Below are positions 1-8,796 of a stretch of DNA of 64,000 nucleotides, piece after piece. The notes under the pieces were generated by a model. It was not told the origin of the DNA. It ran no database searches and saw nothing but the letters and a program-made list of their open reading frames with translations. The stretch's first letter is position 1. Each line of letters begins with the position of its first letter. The stretch lies in NCBI GenBank assembly GCA_015709615.1, contig CP054179.1, positions 992,001 to 1,056,000 of the forward strand, in the 5' to 3' direction. This DNA is from Gammaproteobacteria bacterium (GTDB lineage Bacteria; Pseudomonadota; Gammaproteobacteria; Burkholderiales; Nitrosomonadaceae). A program made the translations under genes and the position numbers.

Positions 1-445
1 GATGGCGCTTGCGGATCGCATGCAATGCATCGAACACCGCGGCCTGCTGAACATCCGCCGCCTTCATCACCGCCACCAGCAAATGCGCCTGCGCCTCGCA
101 GTAATGCATATCGTCGGCCGGATCGTAGGCCACCTCGCCCAAACCACGCGTATCGAGAAACCGCACCAACGGCGCTTCCGCCGGAAAATCATAAAACCGC
201 GCGCTGCGCGTGCACGGCTGAAAACCGTTGCCGATCTCCGCCGCAGCGCTGCCGGTCAACGCCCGGATGATCGAGGTCTTGCCGGATTGCGTTTTGCCCA
301 GCAGCCACAACACCGGCACCGGCATCTTCGCGCGTGCTTCGCGCAACGATGCTTCCAGCAGCGCCGGATCGACTTTGGGTTCGAGCAATGCCGTACGCAG
401 TTGCTCCCAGTACCCGGTCCAGTTTTTTTGATCGTTTAGATTCAT
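1..445 (-). CDS. GTPase-domain protein, partial (C-terminus outside window)
   Basis: The reading frame opens with ATG at 443-445 and stays open to the window edge, so only about the first 148 residues are visible. A P-loop GKTQSGKTS lies near residue 50 after a hydrophobic strand (VPVLWLL), and a DTRGLGE segment near residue 92 fits the DxxG (G3) element of TRAFAC-class small GTPases. There is no signal peptide or membrane segment in the visible part. Similar N-termini occur in YcjX/DUF697-type or Era-like stand-alone GTPases of unknown role. The GTPase fold is well supported; the family and function are not. It is divergent from the tail-collar gene, with about 230 bp between them. Confidence 0.7.
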   Translation of the reverse strand, partial: MNLNDQKNWTGYWEQLRTALLEPKVDPALLEASLREARAKMPVPVLWLLGKTQSGKTSIIRALTGSAAAEIGNGFQPCTRSARFYDFPAEAPLVRFLDTRGLGEVAYDPADDMHYCEAQAHLLVAVMKAADVQQAAVFDALHAIRKRH

Positions 446-675
446 GCGGTCATCTTATCATCAGTACATCGCAGAATTAAATTTGCCCGCCCGCCGGTAA
501 CCATCGGCCATCGCCAATAAAAGGGGGTGAAAAGTATCCTTTTAACACGCTATCACCGGCTTACCTGCCTGCTAACATCACTTCCGAATCAAAAATATCA
601 GGAGAAATCCACAGTCGCATCCGCAGGGTTAGCTGTGGAACCGGAAGTTTAATCTCAAAAGAAAGGGAAAAACCA

Positions 676-1401
676 ATGAAACAGAATAAGACCAGACATA
701 GTGTACTTTCATTAACCGCAGCCGCTCTGCTGATGAGCGCCGCACCCGGCAGCGCAACGGCCGGCATGGACCCGTTCGTCGGGGAAATCAGTTACGTGGC
801 GTTTAATTATGCGCCCGAAGGGTGGTTGCAATGCGACGGGCAAGTATTACCCATCAATCAGTACAATGCGCTTTTTTCCTTGATCGGCAACACTTACGGC
901 GGTAACGGCAGCACAACTTTCGCACTGCCCGATATGCGCGGCAGGGTGCCGGTGCACCGCGGGCAGCATCCGGGCGGCTCGATGTTTACGTTGGGGCAGA
1001 CCGGCGGCGCGGAAAACACCGCGTTAACCGTCAACAATCTGCCCGCGCATAACCACACAGCTACCGCCACCTCGGTATCCACATCAGCGGTCGCGCCGGG
1101 CGCCAGCGCCACGTCGACGTTGAAAGCGGTAAACAGCGACGCCGACCAGAAAAACGCCGGCGGTAATTCGCTGGCCAACGCCAAAGGATTAAATTCGAAT
1201 TACTCCGCCGCCGCGCCGAATGTCAACATGAACGCGGCTTCGATCGAAACCACGCTGAGCGGACTCGGCATCACCACCACAACCAATACCAACGTCAGTA
1301 TCGGTTCAACCGGCAATTCCCAGCCATTCTCGATCATGCCGCCGTATACCGTGGTGAACTGCATCATCGCGTGGCAAGGTATTTATCCGCCACGGCCGTA
1401 A
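676..1401 (+). CDS. Phage tail-collar domain protein with signal peptide (microcystin-dependent protein-like)
   Basis: 241 aa. Residues 1-30 form a Sec-type signal peptide (basic start, hydrophobic core, cleavage after SATA). The mature part begins with MDPFVGEI and continues into the tail-collar signature: GWLQCDGQ, then YNALFSLIGNTYGG, then FALPDMRGRVPVHRG. The middle is Ser/Thr/Ala-rich, and the C-terminus has the family's usual ending (MPPYTVVNCIIAWQG). Collar proteins are found in phage tail fibres and in bacterial proteins related to MdpB of Microcystis. The signal peptide and the absence of other phage genes suggest an exported protein of the bacterium rather than prophage. An AGGGA ribosome-binding site precedes the ATG. 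It is followed by a long hairpin at 1431-1475. Confidence 0.85.
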   Translation: MKQNKTRHSVLSLTAAALLMSAAPGSATAGMDPFVGEISYVAFNYAPEGWLQCDGQVLPINQYNALFSLIGNTYGGNGSTTFALPDMRGRVPVHRGQHPGGSMFTLGQTGGAENTALTVNNLPAHNHTATATSVSTSAVAPGASATSTLKAVNSDADQKNAGGNSLANAKGLNSNYSAAAPNVNMNAASIETTLSGLGITTTTNTNVSIGSTGNSQPFSIMPPYTVVNCIIAWQGIYPPRP

Positions 1402-1430
1402 TTTCTACCGGAATGTACGATTGGATCGCG

Positions 1431-1475
1431 TTGGTCATGTCCGGGACGGATGGGTTCTCTGCCGGACATGACCAA
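1431..1475. terminator. Perfect 14-bp inverted repeat between two plus-strand genes
   Basis: Arm 1431-1444 (TTGGTCATGTCCGG) is the exact reverse complement of 1462-1475, with a 17-nt loop. It lies 30 bp after the collar-protein stop codon and 50 bp before the Sel1 gene. Only a short T-run (CCTTT) follows, so it may be a weak terminator, an mRNA-stabilising hairpin or a protein-binding palindrome. Confidence 0.5.
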
Positions 1476-1525
1476 CCTTTCCAATCCGTTGATGCCATCC
1501 GGCAACCCACTGCACCCGTAAAAAA

Positions 1526-2503
1526 ATGATCAAATCTCTTTGCATAATTCTCTGCACTACATTCTTTCTTCCCAATGCCTTCGCAAGCGTCACAGCACCT
1601 GCAAACGCAACGCTCAATGACGATCTGGACTTAAAAACCGCGCAAGCACTGCTGGCGTCCGGCGATTACGGCAACGCTTTCGACCGGTATCACACCGCCG
1701 CCGTGAATGGCCGTCATCCGCTGGCGCAATTTACTTTGGCGCTGTTTTACCAGAATGGCTGGGGGCGCGCAGCCGACCGCGAGTCCGCCTGTGAGTGGTT
1801 CGAGCAAGCGGCGCAAAACAACGTTCCGGCGGCGCAACACATGACCGGCCTGTGTTTCGAGGAAGGCGTACACCGCCCGGTCGATCCCGCAGCGGCCGCT
1901 CAATGGTTTCAGAAAGCCGCGCAAGCTGGACATTTGAATTCGTACTGCCATCTCGGCAATTTGCTGATGACCGGAAACGGCGTGGCCAGAAACCCGGCTC
2001 AGGCGCTCGAGCTCTGCCGTCCCGCAGCATTGCAAGGATCGGTACCGGCGCAAATCTGGATGGGCAAGTTTTATCTGTACGGCGACCCCAGCGTGCGCAA
2101 TCCTCAAGAAGCTTACCAGTGGTTCCTGGCAGCGGCGCAAAAACAGTCCGCGGAAGCGTTCTATCATTTAGGCATGATGCTGGCGCAAGGTTTGATCAGC
2201 GGGCATGATGCGACACAGACTCGGCAACTTTTCGAGCAAGCCGCCGCGCTCAAATACGCTCCGGCCTATTTCCAAGCAGGCAAACATTTTTTTGCCGCGC
2301 AACCTGATGCAGCAACCAATCGGCTCGCGGCGGAGCATCTGGCCAAAGCGTATCTGTGGATTTCCGCCGCAATACAAAGATCCGAAGATACGGAAGAGAT
2401 TCTTGCCGCCCAATTAATCCGGCAACAAATACTCGCCATCATGCCAAAAACATGGTTGGCCGAACTCGACCGGAAAATTGCCCAGCATTTACAGCGAAAT
2501 TGA
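1526..2503 (+). CDS. Secreted or periplasmic Sel1-like (TPR) repeat protein
   Basis: 325 aa. Residues 1-20 are a signal peptide (CIILCTTFFLPNAFA, cleavage after AFA). The rest consists of Sel1-like repeats of about 36 residues: LAQFTLALFYQNGWG, AAQHMTGLCFEEGV, NSYCHLGNLLMTGNGV, PAQIWMGKFYLYGD and AFYHLGMMLAQGL are successive copies of the A..LG..Y..G.G pattern. Sel1 proteins are alpha-solenoid adaptors, often in envelope stress or signalling; no partner can be named here. The ATG follows an A-rich stretch with no clear Shine-Dalgarno, so expression may be low or depend on upstream translation. Confidence 0.85.
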   Translation: MIKSLCIILCTTFFLPNAFASVTAPANATLNDDLDLKTAQALLASGDYGNAFDRYHTAAVNGRHPLAQFTLALFYQNGWGRAADRESACEWFEQAAQNNVPAAQHMTGLCFEEGVHRPVDPAAAAQWFQKAAQAGHLNSYCHLGNLLMTGNGVARNPAQALELCRPAALQGSVPAQIWMGKFYLYGDPSVRNPQEAYQWFLAAAQKQSAEAFYHLGMMLAQGLISGHDATQTRQLFEQAAALKYAPAYFQAGKHFFAAQPDAATNRLAAEHLAKAYLWISAAIQRSEDTEEILAAQLIRQQILAIMPKTWLAELDRKIAQHLQRN

Positions 2504-2575
2504 ACAGAAACCCGTTGATGAAATCCAATCGCAACGGTTGATTTGCCGTTCTAAAGCACTTAAAGGAGTTACGCA

Positions 2576-5500
2576 ATGACCACTACCAATTTCGACAGCG
2601 GTTCGCTAGTCACTAACGATGGCGTTACCTCGGCCACTTATAGCGGATGGACATTCGGCGCCAGCAGCGCGGTTGATTTCGCAAATGCCAATGCCGCGGA
2701 ACTTACCGCGCTTCTGAATCAATCCGGCGGACGATCCATTATTTCCAATTATAGCGGCGCCAATGTAACCAATTTCTATTTCAAATCTTCGGATGGCTCC
2801 GACTTTCAGCTTAATTCATTTAAGATTGATAATGGCCCGAGTGGCGCTTCAAGTTCCTTGACCATTGCCGGTTACCGGGATGGCGCTTTGATCGTTGCGG
2901 CGGAGTCAGTCAATTTAACAACCAGCGATGCGGCTGGAAATATCAGTTATACGCAGCAAAGCAACGCAGGAACAGAATATAGCGGATTGCTGACATTTAA
3001 CTCCGCATTTAATAATATCGACGAAATCCGCTTCGTATTCGGCAGCGCAGTGGAATTGACCATCGACGACATCGATACTTCCGCCGTGGTAGTGCCGCCA
3101 ACGATCACATCAGCCACTTACAACGCCAGCACCAATTCACTGGTCGTCACCGGCGCCAACATGACCGCCACGTCCGGTGCAACCAACGATATCGATGTCT
3201 CGAAACTGACATTAACCGGCCAAGGCGGCGCCACTTACACCCTCACGTCGTCGAACGTCGAGCTCGATTCCGCCACGCAATTCACCGTCGCGCTGAATGC
3301 CGCCGATCAGCTCAATGTCGAAGGTTTGCTGAACAAGAACGGCACGTCTTCGGTCGGCGGCACCACCTACAATATCGCCGCGGCAGCGGATTGGAATCCG
3401 GCGCAAAGCGGCAACGCCGACACCACCGGCAACGGCGTCACTGTCAGCAACGTGCAAACACCCACGATCACCTCCGCCACGTATGACGCCAGCAGCGGCA
3501 CGCTGACCGTCACCGGCGCAAACCTGGTCAAAGCCAGCGGCGCAACCAACGATATCGATGCATCGCTGCTAACCTTCACCGGCGAAGGCGGTTCGACCTA
3601 CACGCTGACCGATACCAGCGACGTCGAAATCACTTCCGGCACTTCATTCACCGTCACCTTGAGCAGCACCGACAAGGCCGCGGTCAACCAGATCGTCAAC
3701 AAAAATGGCACCAGCTCGACCGGTGCCACCACGTACAATCTAGCTGCGGCGGATGACTGGAACACGGTCATCGGCAACACCAGCATTGCCGATACCAGCG
3801 GCAACGGCATCACGGTTTCGAATGTTGCAGCCCCCGCGATCACCTCCGCCACGTACAACGCCAGCACCGGCGCCTTAGTAGTCACTGGCAGCGGCTTGCT
3901 GAAAGCCAATGGTGCGAGCAATGACATCGTCGCATCTAAATTCACGTTTACCGGCGAAGGCGGCGATACTTATACACTGACCGATTCCGCCAATGTCGAA
4001 ATCACCTCCGGCACGGCGTTCACGATCACACTGAGTGCCACCGACAAAGCCGCCGTCAACCAGATCGTCAACAAAAACGGCACCAGCTCCACCGGCGGCA
4101 CCACCTACAACCTGGCGGCGGCGGAAGACTGGGCCGCCGGCGCGGATGCCGCCATCGTCACCGCCGACACCACCGGCAACGGCGTCACTGTATCGAATGT
4201 TGCAGTACCGGCGATCACATCGGCCACATACGACGCCAATAGCGGCGCTTTGGTGGTCACCGGTTCCGGTTTCCTCAATGCCAGCGGCGCGGCCAACGAT
4301 ATCGTGACGTCCAAATTCACATTCACCGGCGAAGGCGGCAGCACCTATACCCTGACCGATTCAAGCAATGCCGAGATCACTTCCGGTACGGCGTTCACCA
4401 TCACGTTGAGCGCCACCGATAAAGCCGCCGTCAACCAGATCGTCAACAAAAACGGTACCTCCTCGACGAGCGGCACCACGTATAACCTGGCGGCGGCGGA
4501 AGATTGGGCCGCCGGTGCGGATGCCGCCGTCGTCACCGCCGACACCACCGGCAACGGCCTCACCGTCTCGAATGTCGCGGCGCCGGCCATCACGTCCGCC
4601 ACTTACGATTACAGCAGCAATGTGCTGACCGTGACCGGCACTGGCTTCTTGCAGAAAAGCGGCGCAACCAACGATATCGATTTATCCAAGCTGACGTTCA
4701 CCGGCGAAGGCGGCGCCACCTACACGCTGACCACGGCAACCGATGTGGAAATCACATCCGGCACGTCATTCACAGTGACCTTGACCGGTGCGGACTTGAT
4801 CAATGTCGAGGCGTTGCTGAATAAAGACGGTACGTCATCGGCCGGCAGCACCACCTATAATCTAGCCGCCGCCGAGGATTGGGCGGCCGGGGCGGACAGC
4901 GCCGTCGCCGTCGCCGACACCACCGGCAACGGCATCACCGTCAGCAACTACGCCGCGCCTGCAATCACTTCCGCTACATTCGACGCCAGCACCAACGTGC
5001 TGACGGTCAGCGGCACCAACTTCGTTGCCAACAGCGGCGCCAGCAACGATGTGACGGTTTCACTGCTGACGCTGACAGGTGAAGGCGGCAGTTACACGCT
5101 GACCTCTTCGTCTGTCGACGTGACGTCGGCCACTGCCTTCAGCGTCACGCTCAATGCGGACGACCAGTTGGCGGTACGCGGATTGTTGAACAAGAACGGC
5201 ACAACGTCTTCCAGCGCCACGACCTACAATATCGCGGCGGCTGAAGACTGGATGGCCGGCACCGCGGCTTCGATCACGGTCGCCGATCTGACCGGCAACG
5301 GCATCACCGTCTCGAATGTGCAAACACCCGCAATCACGTCGGCCACTTACGATTCCGATACCGGCATTTTGGTTGTTACCGGCAGCAATCTTTTCAAAAA
5401 GACCGGCGCCAGCAACGACATCGATATTTCCACGCTGACCTTGGCCGGCGGAACCGCAAGCGCCACCTACACCATCACCAGCGCATCGGATGTCGAGATC

Positions 5501-8500
5501 ACTTCCAGCACGTCGTTCAGCGTTACCTTATCGGGAGCGGACAAAACCGCCGTCGACGCCTTACTGGATCAAACCGGAACGACGTCGTCCGGCGGTTCGA
5601 CCTACAATCTGGCGGCCGCCGATAATTGGTTGAGCGCCGCCGATGCCGCCACCGATATCAGCGATGCCGTCAATGCGGTTACAGTGTCAATCAATCCGCG
5701 CATCACCTCGGCCACTTACGATGCCTCGTCCGGATCGCTGGCCGTAACCGGCACCAATCTGCAAGCCAACGGCAGCGGAGCCGACATCGATGCGTCGAAG
5801 TTCACCTTCACCGGTGAAGGCGGCTCCACTTACACATTGACCGATAGCGCCGATGTCGAAATCAGCTCGAGCACGGCATTCACGATCACCCTGAGCGCCA
5901 CCGACAAAGCCGCCATCGATCAAATCGCCAACAAGAACGGCACCGCTTCCACCGGCGGCACCACGTACAATCTAGCCGCGGCGGACGACTGGAACACCAA
6001 TGCCACTAGCGGCGATACTGCCGACGCCACCGGCAACGGCATCACCGTTTCGAATGCCGCAACACCCGCGATCACGTCGGCCACCTACGACGCCAGCACC
6101 GGCGCATTGGCGGTCACCGGCAGCGGCTTCTTGAAGCTGAACGGCGCAACCAACGATATCGATGTATCGAAGCTCACCTTCACCGGCGAAGGCGGCGATA
6201 CCTATACACTGACCGACTCCGCCGATGTCGAGATCACCTCCGGCACGGCATTCACCGTGACTTTGAGCAGCACCGACAAAGCGGCGGTTAATCAGATCGT
6301 CAATAAAAACGGCACCGCTTCCACCGGCGGCACGACTTATAACTTGGCCGCCGCCGAGGATTGGGCGGCGGGCGCCAGTGCGGCGGTAGCCGTGGCCGAT
6401 CTAACCGGCAATGACATCACCGCGTCGAGTGTTGCCGCTCCCGCGATTACATCGGCCGCCTACAATACCGACACCGGCGCGCTGACCGTGACCGGGTCGG
6501 GATTCTTGAAAGCCAGCGGCGCGGCCAACGATATCGACGCCTCCAAATTCACCTTCACCGGCGAGGGCGGCGCAACCTATACGCTGACCGATACCGCCGA
6601 TGTCGAAATCACCTCCGGCACAACGTTCACCCTGACGTTAAGCAGTACCGACAAGACCGCGGTCAATCTGCTGCTGAACAAGGCCGGTACGGCTTCCAAT
6701 GATGCGACAACTTACAACCTGGCGGCCGCCGAGGATTGGGCGGCAGGCGCCGATGCCGCCGTCACGATCGCCGATACCGGCGGCAACGGTATTACCGTAA
6801 CGATCCCTTCTTCCGGCGGAGGCGGAGGCGGTGGAGGGGGTGGCAGCAGCGGCACGGCCACGACCATCGACGGCGCAGCCGCCACGACGGCTACGCAACC
6901 GGACGGTACCGTCGTCACGGTCGTTTCGGCCGTTGATCCTTCGCGGCAGGACGACCCCGATTCGTTGTTCAGCAATTATGCGGATATTCCGCTGGCCGAG
7001 GATACGGAGGGCAACCCTTTGCTGACGATCAGCTTGCCGGCCGGCGCCGGATTGACTGTCACGGACCGGCCGCCGGTGACAGACTCGGCGCAAGCCGAAG
7101 CAAGCGCCATTACCGCATTGGCGCAAATCTCCGGTTTGAGCGTTGACGCCGCCAGTGACCTGACTGCGAAAGCAAGAGATTTTCTGGCGCAACTGCCGGA
7201 CGGCAATCCGGTCAGTATTCATACCGTCACACCGCGTGTTGCCGGTGATCTGCCGCCGGCGCTGCCGGTTATCATCAGCAGCCCAACCGCTGTGAAACCC
7301 GGCAACATGCTGATAATCGACGCCCGCGAATTGCCTTCGGGCACCATTATTCAACTGGATAACGTGTCCTTCGTATCGATCATCGGTGCTGCGCGAATTA
7401 CCGGCGGCAGCGGTGAAAACTTCGCCGCGGGCGACGATCAGAACCAATTCATCGTGCTCGGCGCGGACGACGATATTTTGTCCGGCGGCGGCGGCGACGA
7501 TACCGTCGGCAGTCTGGGCGGCAACGACCGAACCTCCGGCGATGCCGGTAACGACACGGTGTATGGCGGTACCGGCAACGATGTCTTGAGCGGTGGTACC
7601 GGCAACGACCGGCTCAACGGCGGTTTGGGTTTCGATAGTGCAATTCAAGCGGGGCAATTATCCGATTACCGGGTTACGGTACACGACAATGCGGTTACGT
7701 TGACGCAGGCGAACGGTGAAAGCGATACCCTGACCGATGTCGAATTAGTCCGGTTTGCCAGCGGCCCGAGTCTGGCGATCGCTTATTCTGAAGCCGAAGC
7801 GGTTGCGCATCATCTGGCCAGAACCTGGTTGGGACGCGACTTGACCGTTGCAGAAGGAAGCGCGGTGCAAAACTGGGTGGGCGCAACAACAGAAGATATT
7901 TTGACGGCCTTCCGCAGCTTACCAGAAACGATCACACTGGGATTGCAAGACAAAACTGATAGCGAATTGCTGGCCGGTTGGGATACCGATCCAACGATCA
8001 TCCGGATCGATGCCGCACGCGGCTTTACCGGCGGCGCTGAAAACAATCAGGGCTATTTGCCGCTCGGGCTGGCGATAAATGCGGACGGCGACGCGGGTCA
8101 AGATGTACTGCGCATGCCGGGCAGCCGTGACGGCGCGCATCTGGAGTTTTCCGGCGATCGTCTGGAACTGACGCAACTCAGCGATGGCGCTATGTTCAGC
8201 CTGAAGAACGCGGAAATGATCGCGTTCGACAACCGTGAAACCGTCGTGATCGCGCACAATCCAGTCGAAAGCATTCTGGCGCGTCTGGTGCACAGCTTCT
8301 TTGACCGCGATGCCAGCGTAGCGGAATGGCAGCTCGGACGTGAAACATTGCAGCAGCCTTACGATGCCGATGCGATTCTGGATTGGTTCCAGCAGCGCGC
8401 CGGGCTGCAAGCGCTATCCGATACCGATTACATTCAGGCGATTTACAACCATACGCTGGGCCGCCCGGCAACGGACGATGAACTCCATCAGCAGTTGACC

Positions 8501-8614
8501 CGGCTGGAAAGTCACGCGATCGATCGCAACTGGCTTACGGTCGAAATTGCGCAAAGCGATGAAGCGGCCGCGCATTTGGTCGGCAGTGTGATGCAGCACG
8601 ACGGCTGGATATAA
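2576..8614 (+). CDS. Giant repeat surface or secreted protein with RTX motifs and DUF4214-like C-terminus
   Basis: 2,012 aa with a good ribosome-binding site (AAGGAG) and no N-terminal signal peptide. Residues 1-175 look like a beta-sandwich domain. Residues ~178-1410 are ten tandem copies of a ~123-aa beta-rich module, each starting P-x-ITSATY and containing LTFTGEGG, TYTLT and TYNLAAAEDW. A poly-Gly linker at ~1412-1425 leads to a region with RTX nonapeptides (GGTGNDVLSGG, GGLGFDS) at ~1615-1690. The last ~320 residues contain two DUF4214-like segments (HHLARTWLGRDLT and YNHTLGRPATDDEL). Absence of a signal peptide, Gly/Asp calcium-binding repeats and a DUF4214 end are typical of type I secreted adhesins or S-layer-like proteins. 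No catalytic domain is seen. No type I transporter genes are in the window. Confidence 0.85.
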   Translation: MTTTNFDSGSLVTNDGVTSATYSGWTFGASSAVDFANANAAELTALLNQSGGRSIISNYSGANVTNFYFKSSDGSDFQLNSFKIDNGPSGASSSLTIAGYRDGALIVAAESVNLTTSDAAGNISYTQQSNAGTEYSGLLTFNSAFNNIDEIRFVFGSAVELTIDDIDTSAVVVPPTITSATYNASTNSLVVTGANMTATSGATNDIDVSKLTLTGQGGATYTLTSSNVELDSATQFTVALNAADQLNVEGLLNKNGTSSVGGTTYNIAAAADWNPAQSGNADTTGNGVTVSNVQTPTITSATYDASSGTLTVTGANLVKASGATNDIDASLLTFTGEGGSTYTLTDTSDVEITSGTSFTVTLSSTDKAAVNQIVNKNGTSSTGATTYNLAAADDWNTVIGNTSIADTSGNGITVSNVAAPAITSATYNASTGALVVTGSGLLKANGASNDIVASKFTFTGEGGDTYTLTDSANVEITSGTAFTITLSATDKAAVNQIVNKNGTSSTGGTTYNLAAAEDWAAGADAAIVTADTTGNGVTVSNVAVPAITSATYDANSGALVVTGSGFLNASGAANDIVTSKFTFTGEGGSTYTLTDSSNAEITSGTAFTITLSATDKAAVNQIVNKNGTSSTSGTTYNLAAAEDWAAGADAAVVTADTTGNGLTVSNVAAPAITSATYDYSSNVLTVTGTGFLQKSGATNDIDLSKLTFTGEGGATYTLTTATDVEITSGTSFTVTLTGADLINVEALLNKDGTSSAGSTTYNLAAAEDWAAGADSAVAVADTTGNGITVSNYAAPAITSATFDASTNVLTVSGTNFVANSGASNDVTVSLLTLTGEGGSYTLTSSSVDVTSATAFSVTLNADDQLAVRGLLNKNGTTSSSATTYNIAAAEDWMAGTAASITVADLTGNGITVSNVQTPAITSATYDSDTGILVVTGSNLFKKTGASNDIDISTLTLAGGTASATYTITSASDVEITSSTSFSVTLSGADKTAVDALLDQTGTTSSGGSTYNLAAADNWLSAADAATDISDAVNAVTVSINPRITSATYDASSGSLAVTGTNLQANGSGADIDASKFTFTGEGGSTYTLTDSADVEISSSTAFTITLSATDKAAIDQIANKNGTASTGGTTYNLAAADDWNTNATSGDTADATGNGITVSNAATPAITSATYDASTGALAVTGSGFLKLNGATNDIDVSKLTFTGEGGDTYTLTDSADVEITSGTAFTVTLSSTDKAAVNQIVNKNGTASTGGTTYNLAAAEDWAAGASAAVAVADLTGNDITASSVAAPAITSAAYNTDTGALTVTGSGFLKASGAANDIDASKFTFTGEGGATYTLTDTADVEITSGTTFTLTLSSTDKTAVNLLLNKAGTASNDATTYNLAAAEDWAAGADAAVTIADTGGNGITVTIPSSGGGGGGGGGGSSGTATTIDGAAATTATQPDGTVVTVVSAVDPSRQDDPDSLFSNYADIPLAEDTEGNPLLTISLPAGAGLTVTDRPPVTDSAQAEASAITALAQISGLSVDAASDLTAKARDFLAQLPDGNPVSIHTVTPRVAGDLPPALPVIISSPTAVKPGNMLIIDARELPSGTIIQLDNVSFVSIIGAARITGGSGENFAAGDDQNQFIVLGADDDILSGGGGDDTVGSLGGNDRTSGDAGNDTVYGGTGNDVLSGGTGNDRLNGGLGFDSAIQAGQLSDYRVTVHDNAVTLTQANGESDTLTDVELVRFASGPSLAIAYSEAEAVAHHLARTWLGRDLTVAEGSAVQNWVGATTEDILTAFRSLPETITLGLQDKTDSELLAGWDTDPTIIRIDAARGFTGGAENNQGYLPLGLAINADGDAGQDVLRMPGSRDGAHLEFSGDRLELTQLSDGAMFSLKNAEMIAFDNRETVVIAHNPVESILARLVHSFFDRDASVAEWQLGRETLQQPYDADAILDWFQQRAGLQALSDTDYIQAIYNHTLGRPATDDELHQQLTRLESHAIDRNWLTVEIAQSDEAAAHLVGSVMQHDGWI

Positions 8615-8650
8615 GCAGCGAGAGAACGCCGCATCGACTTCCTCGATTTC

Positions 8651-8796
8651 CCAGAACCTGTTCAAGATCTCAATCAAGGGATGCAGTGCAAGGCAAAACC
8701 GAACGAAAAAGCGGAGCATACTCGAAGTGTGTGAGCATTTTGAGTTCGATTTTAACGCGGCAATGCACCTTTCAGTGAGATCTTGAACAGGTTCTC
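8651..8796. repeat. Dispersed palindrome-ended repeat, family A copy 1
   Basis: A 20-bp arm at 8652-8671 (AGAACCTGTTCAAGATCTCA) is repeated exactly in reverse complement at 8776-8795. The interior is non-coding and matches, in opposite orientation, the interior of the element at 45658-45797: both contain GCAAGGC, CGAACG/CGGGCG-AAAAAGCG, and GAGCATTTTGAG. It fills the gap between two convergent genes and touches the stop codon of the minus-strand gene, so it probably also acts as a bidirectional terminator. Confidence 0.8.

Noticed and set aside
676..1401. Prophage call based on the tail-collar domain
   Set aside because: No other phage structural, integrase or lysis gene is nearby and the protein has a signal peptide.
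6638..7657. 339-codon minus-strand frame inside the giant repeat gene
   Set aside because: Antisense shadow of the Gly/Ser/Thr-rich repeats; no start signal or recognisable product.
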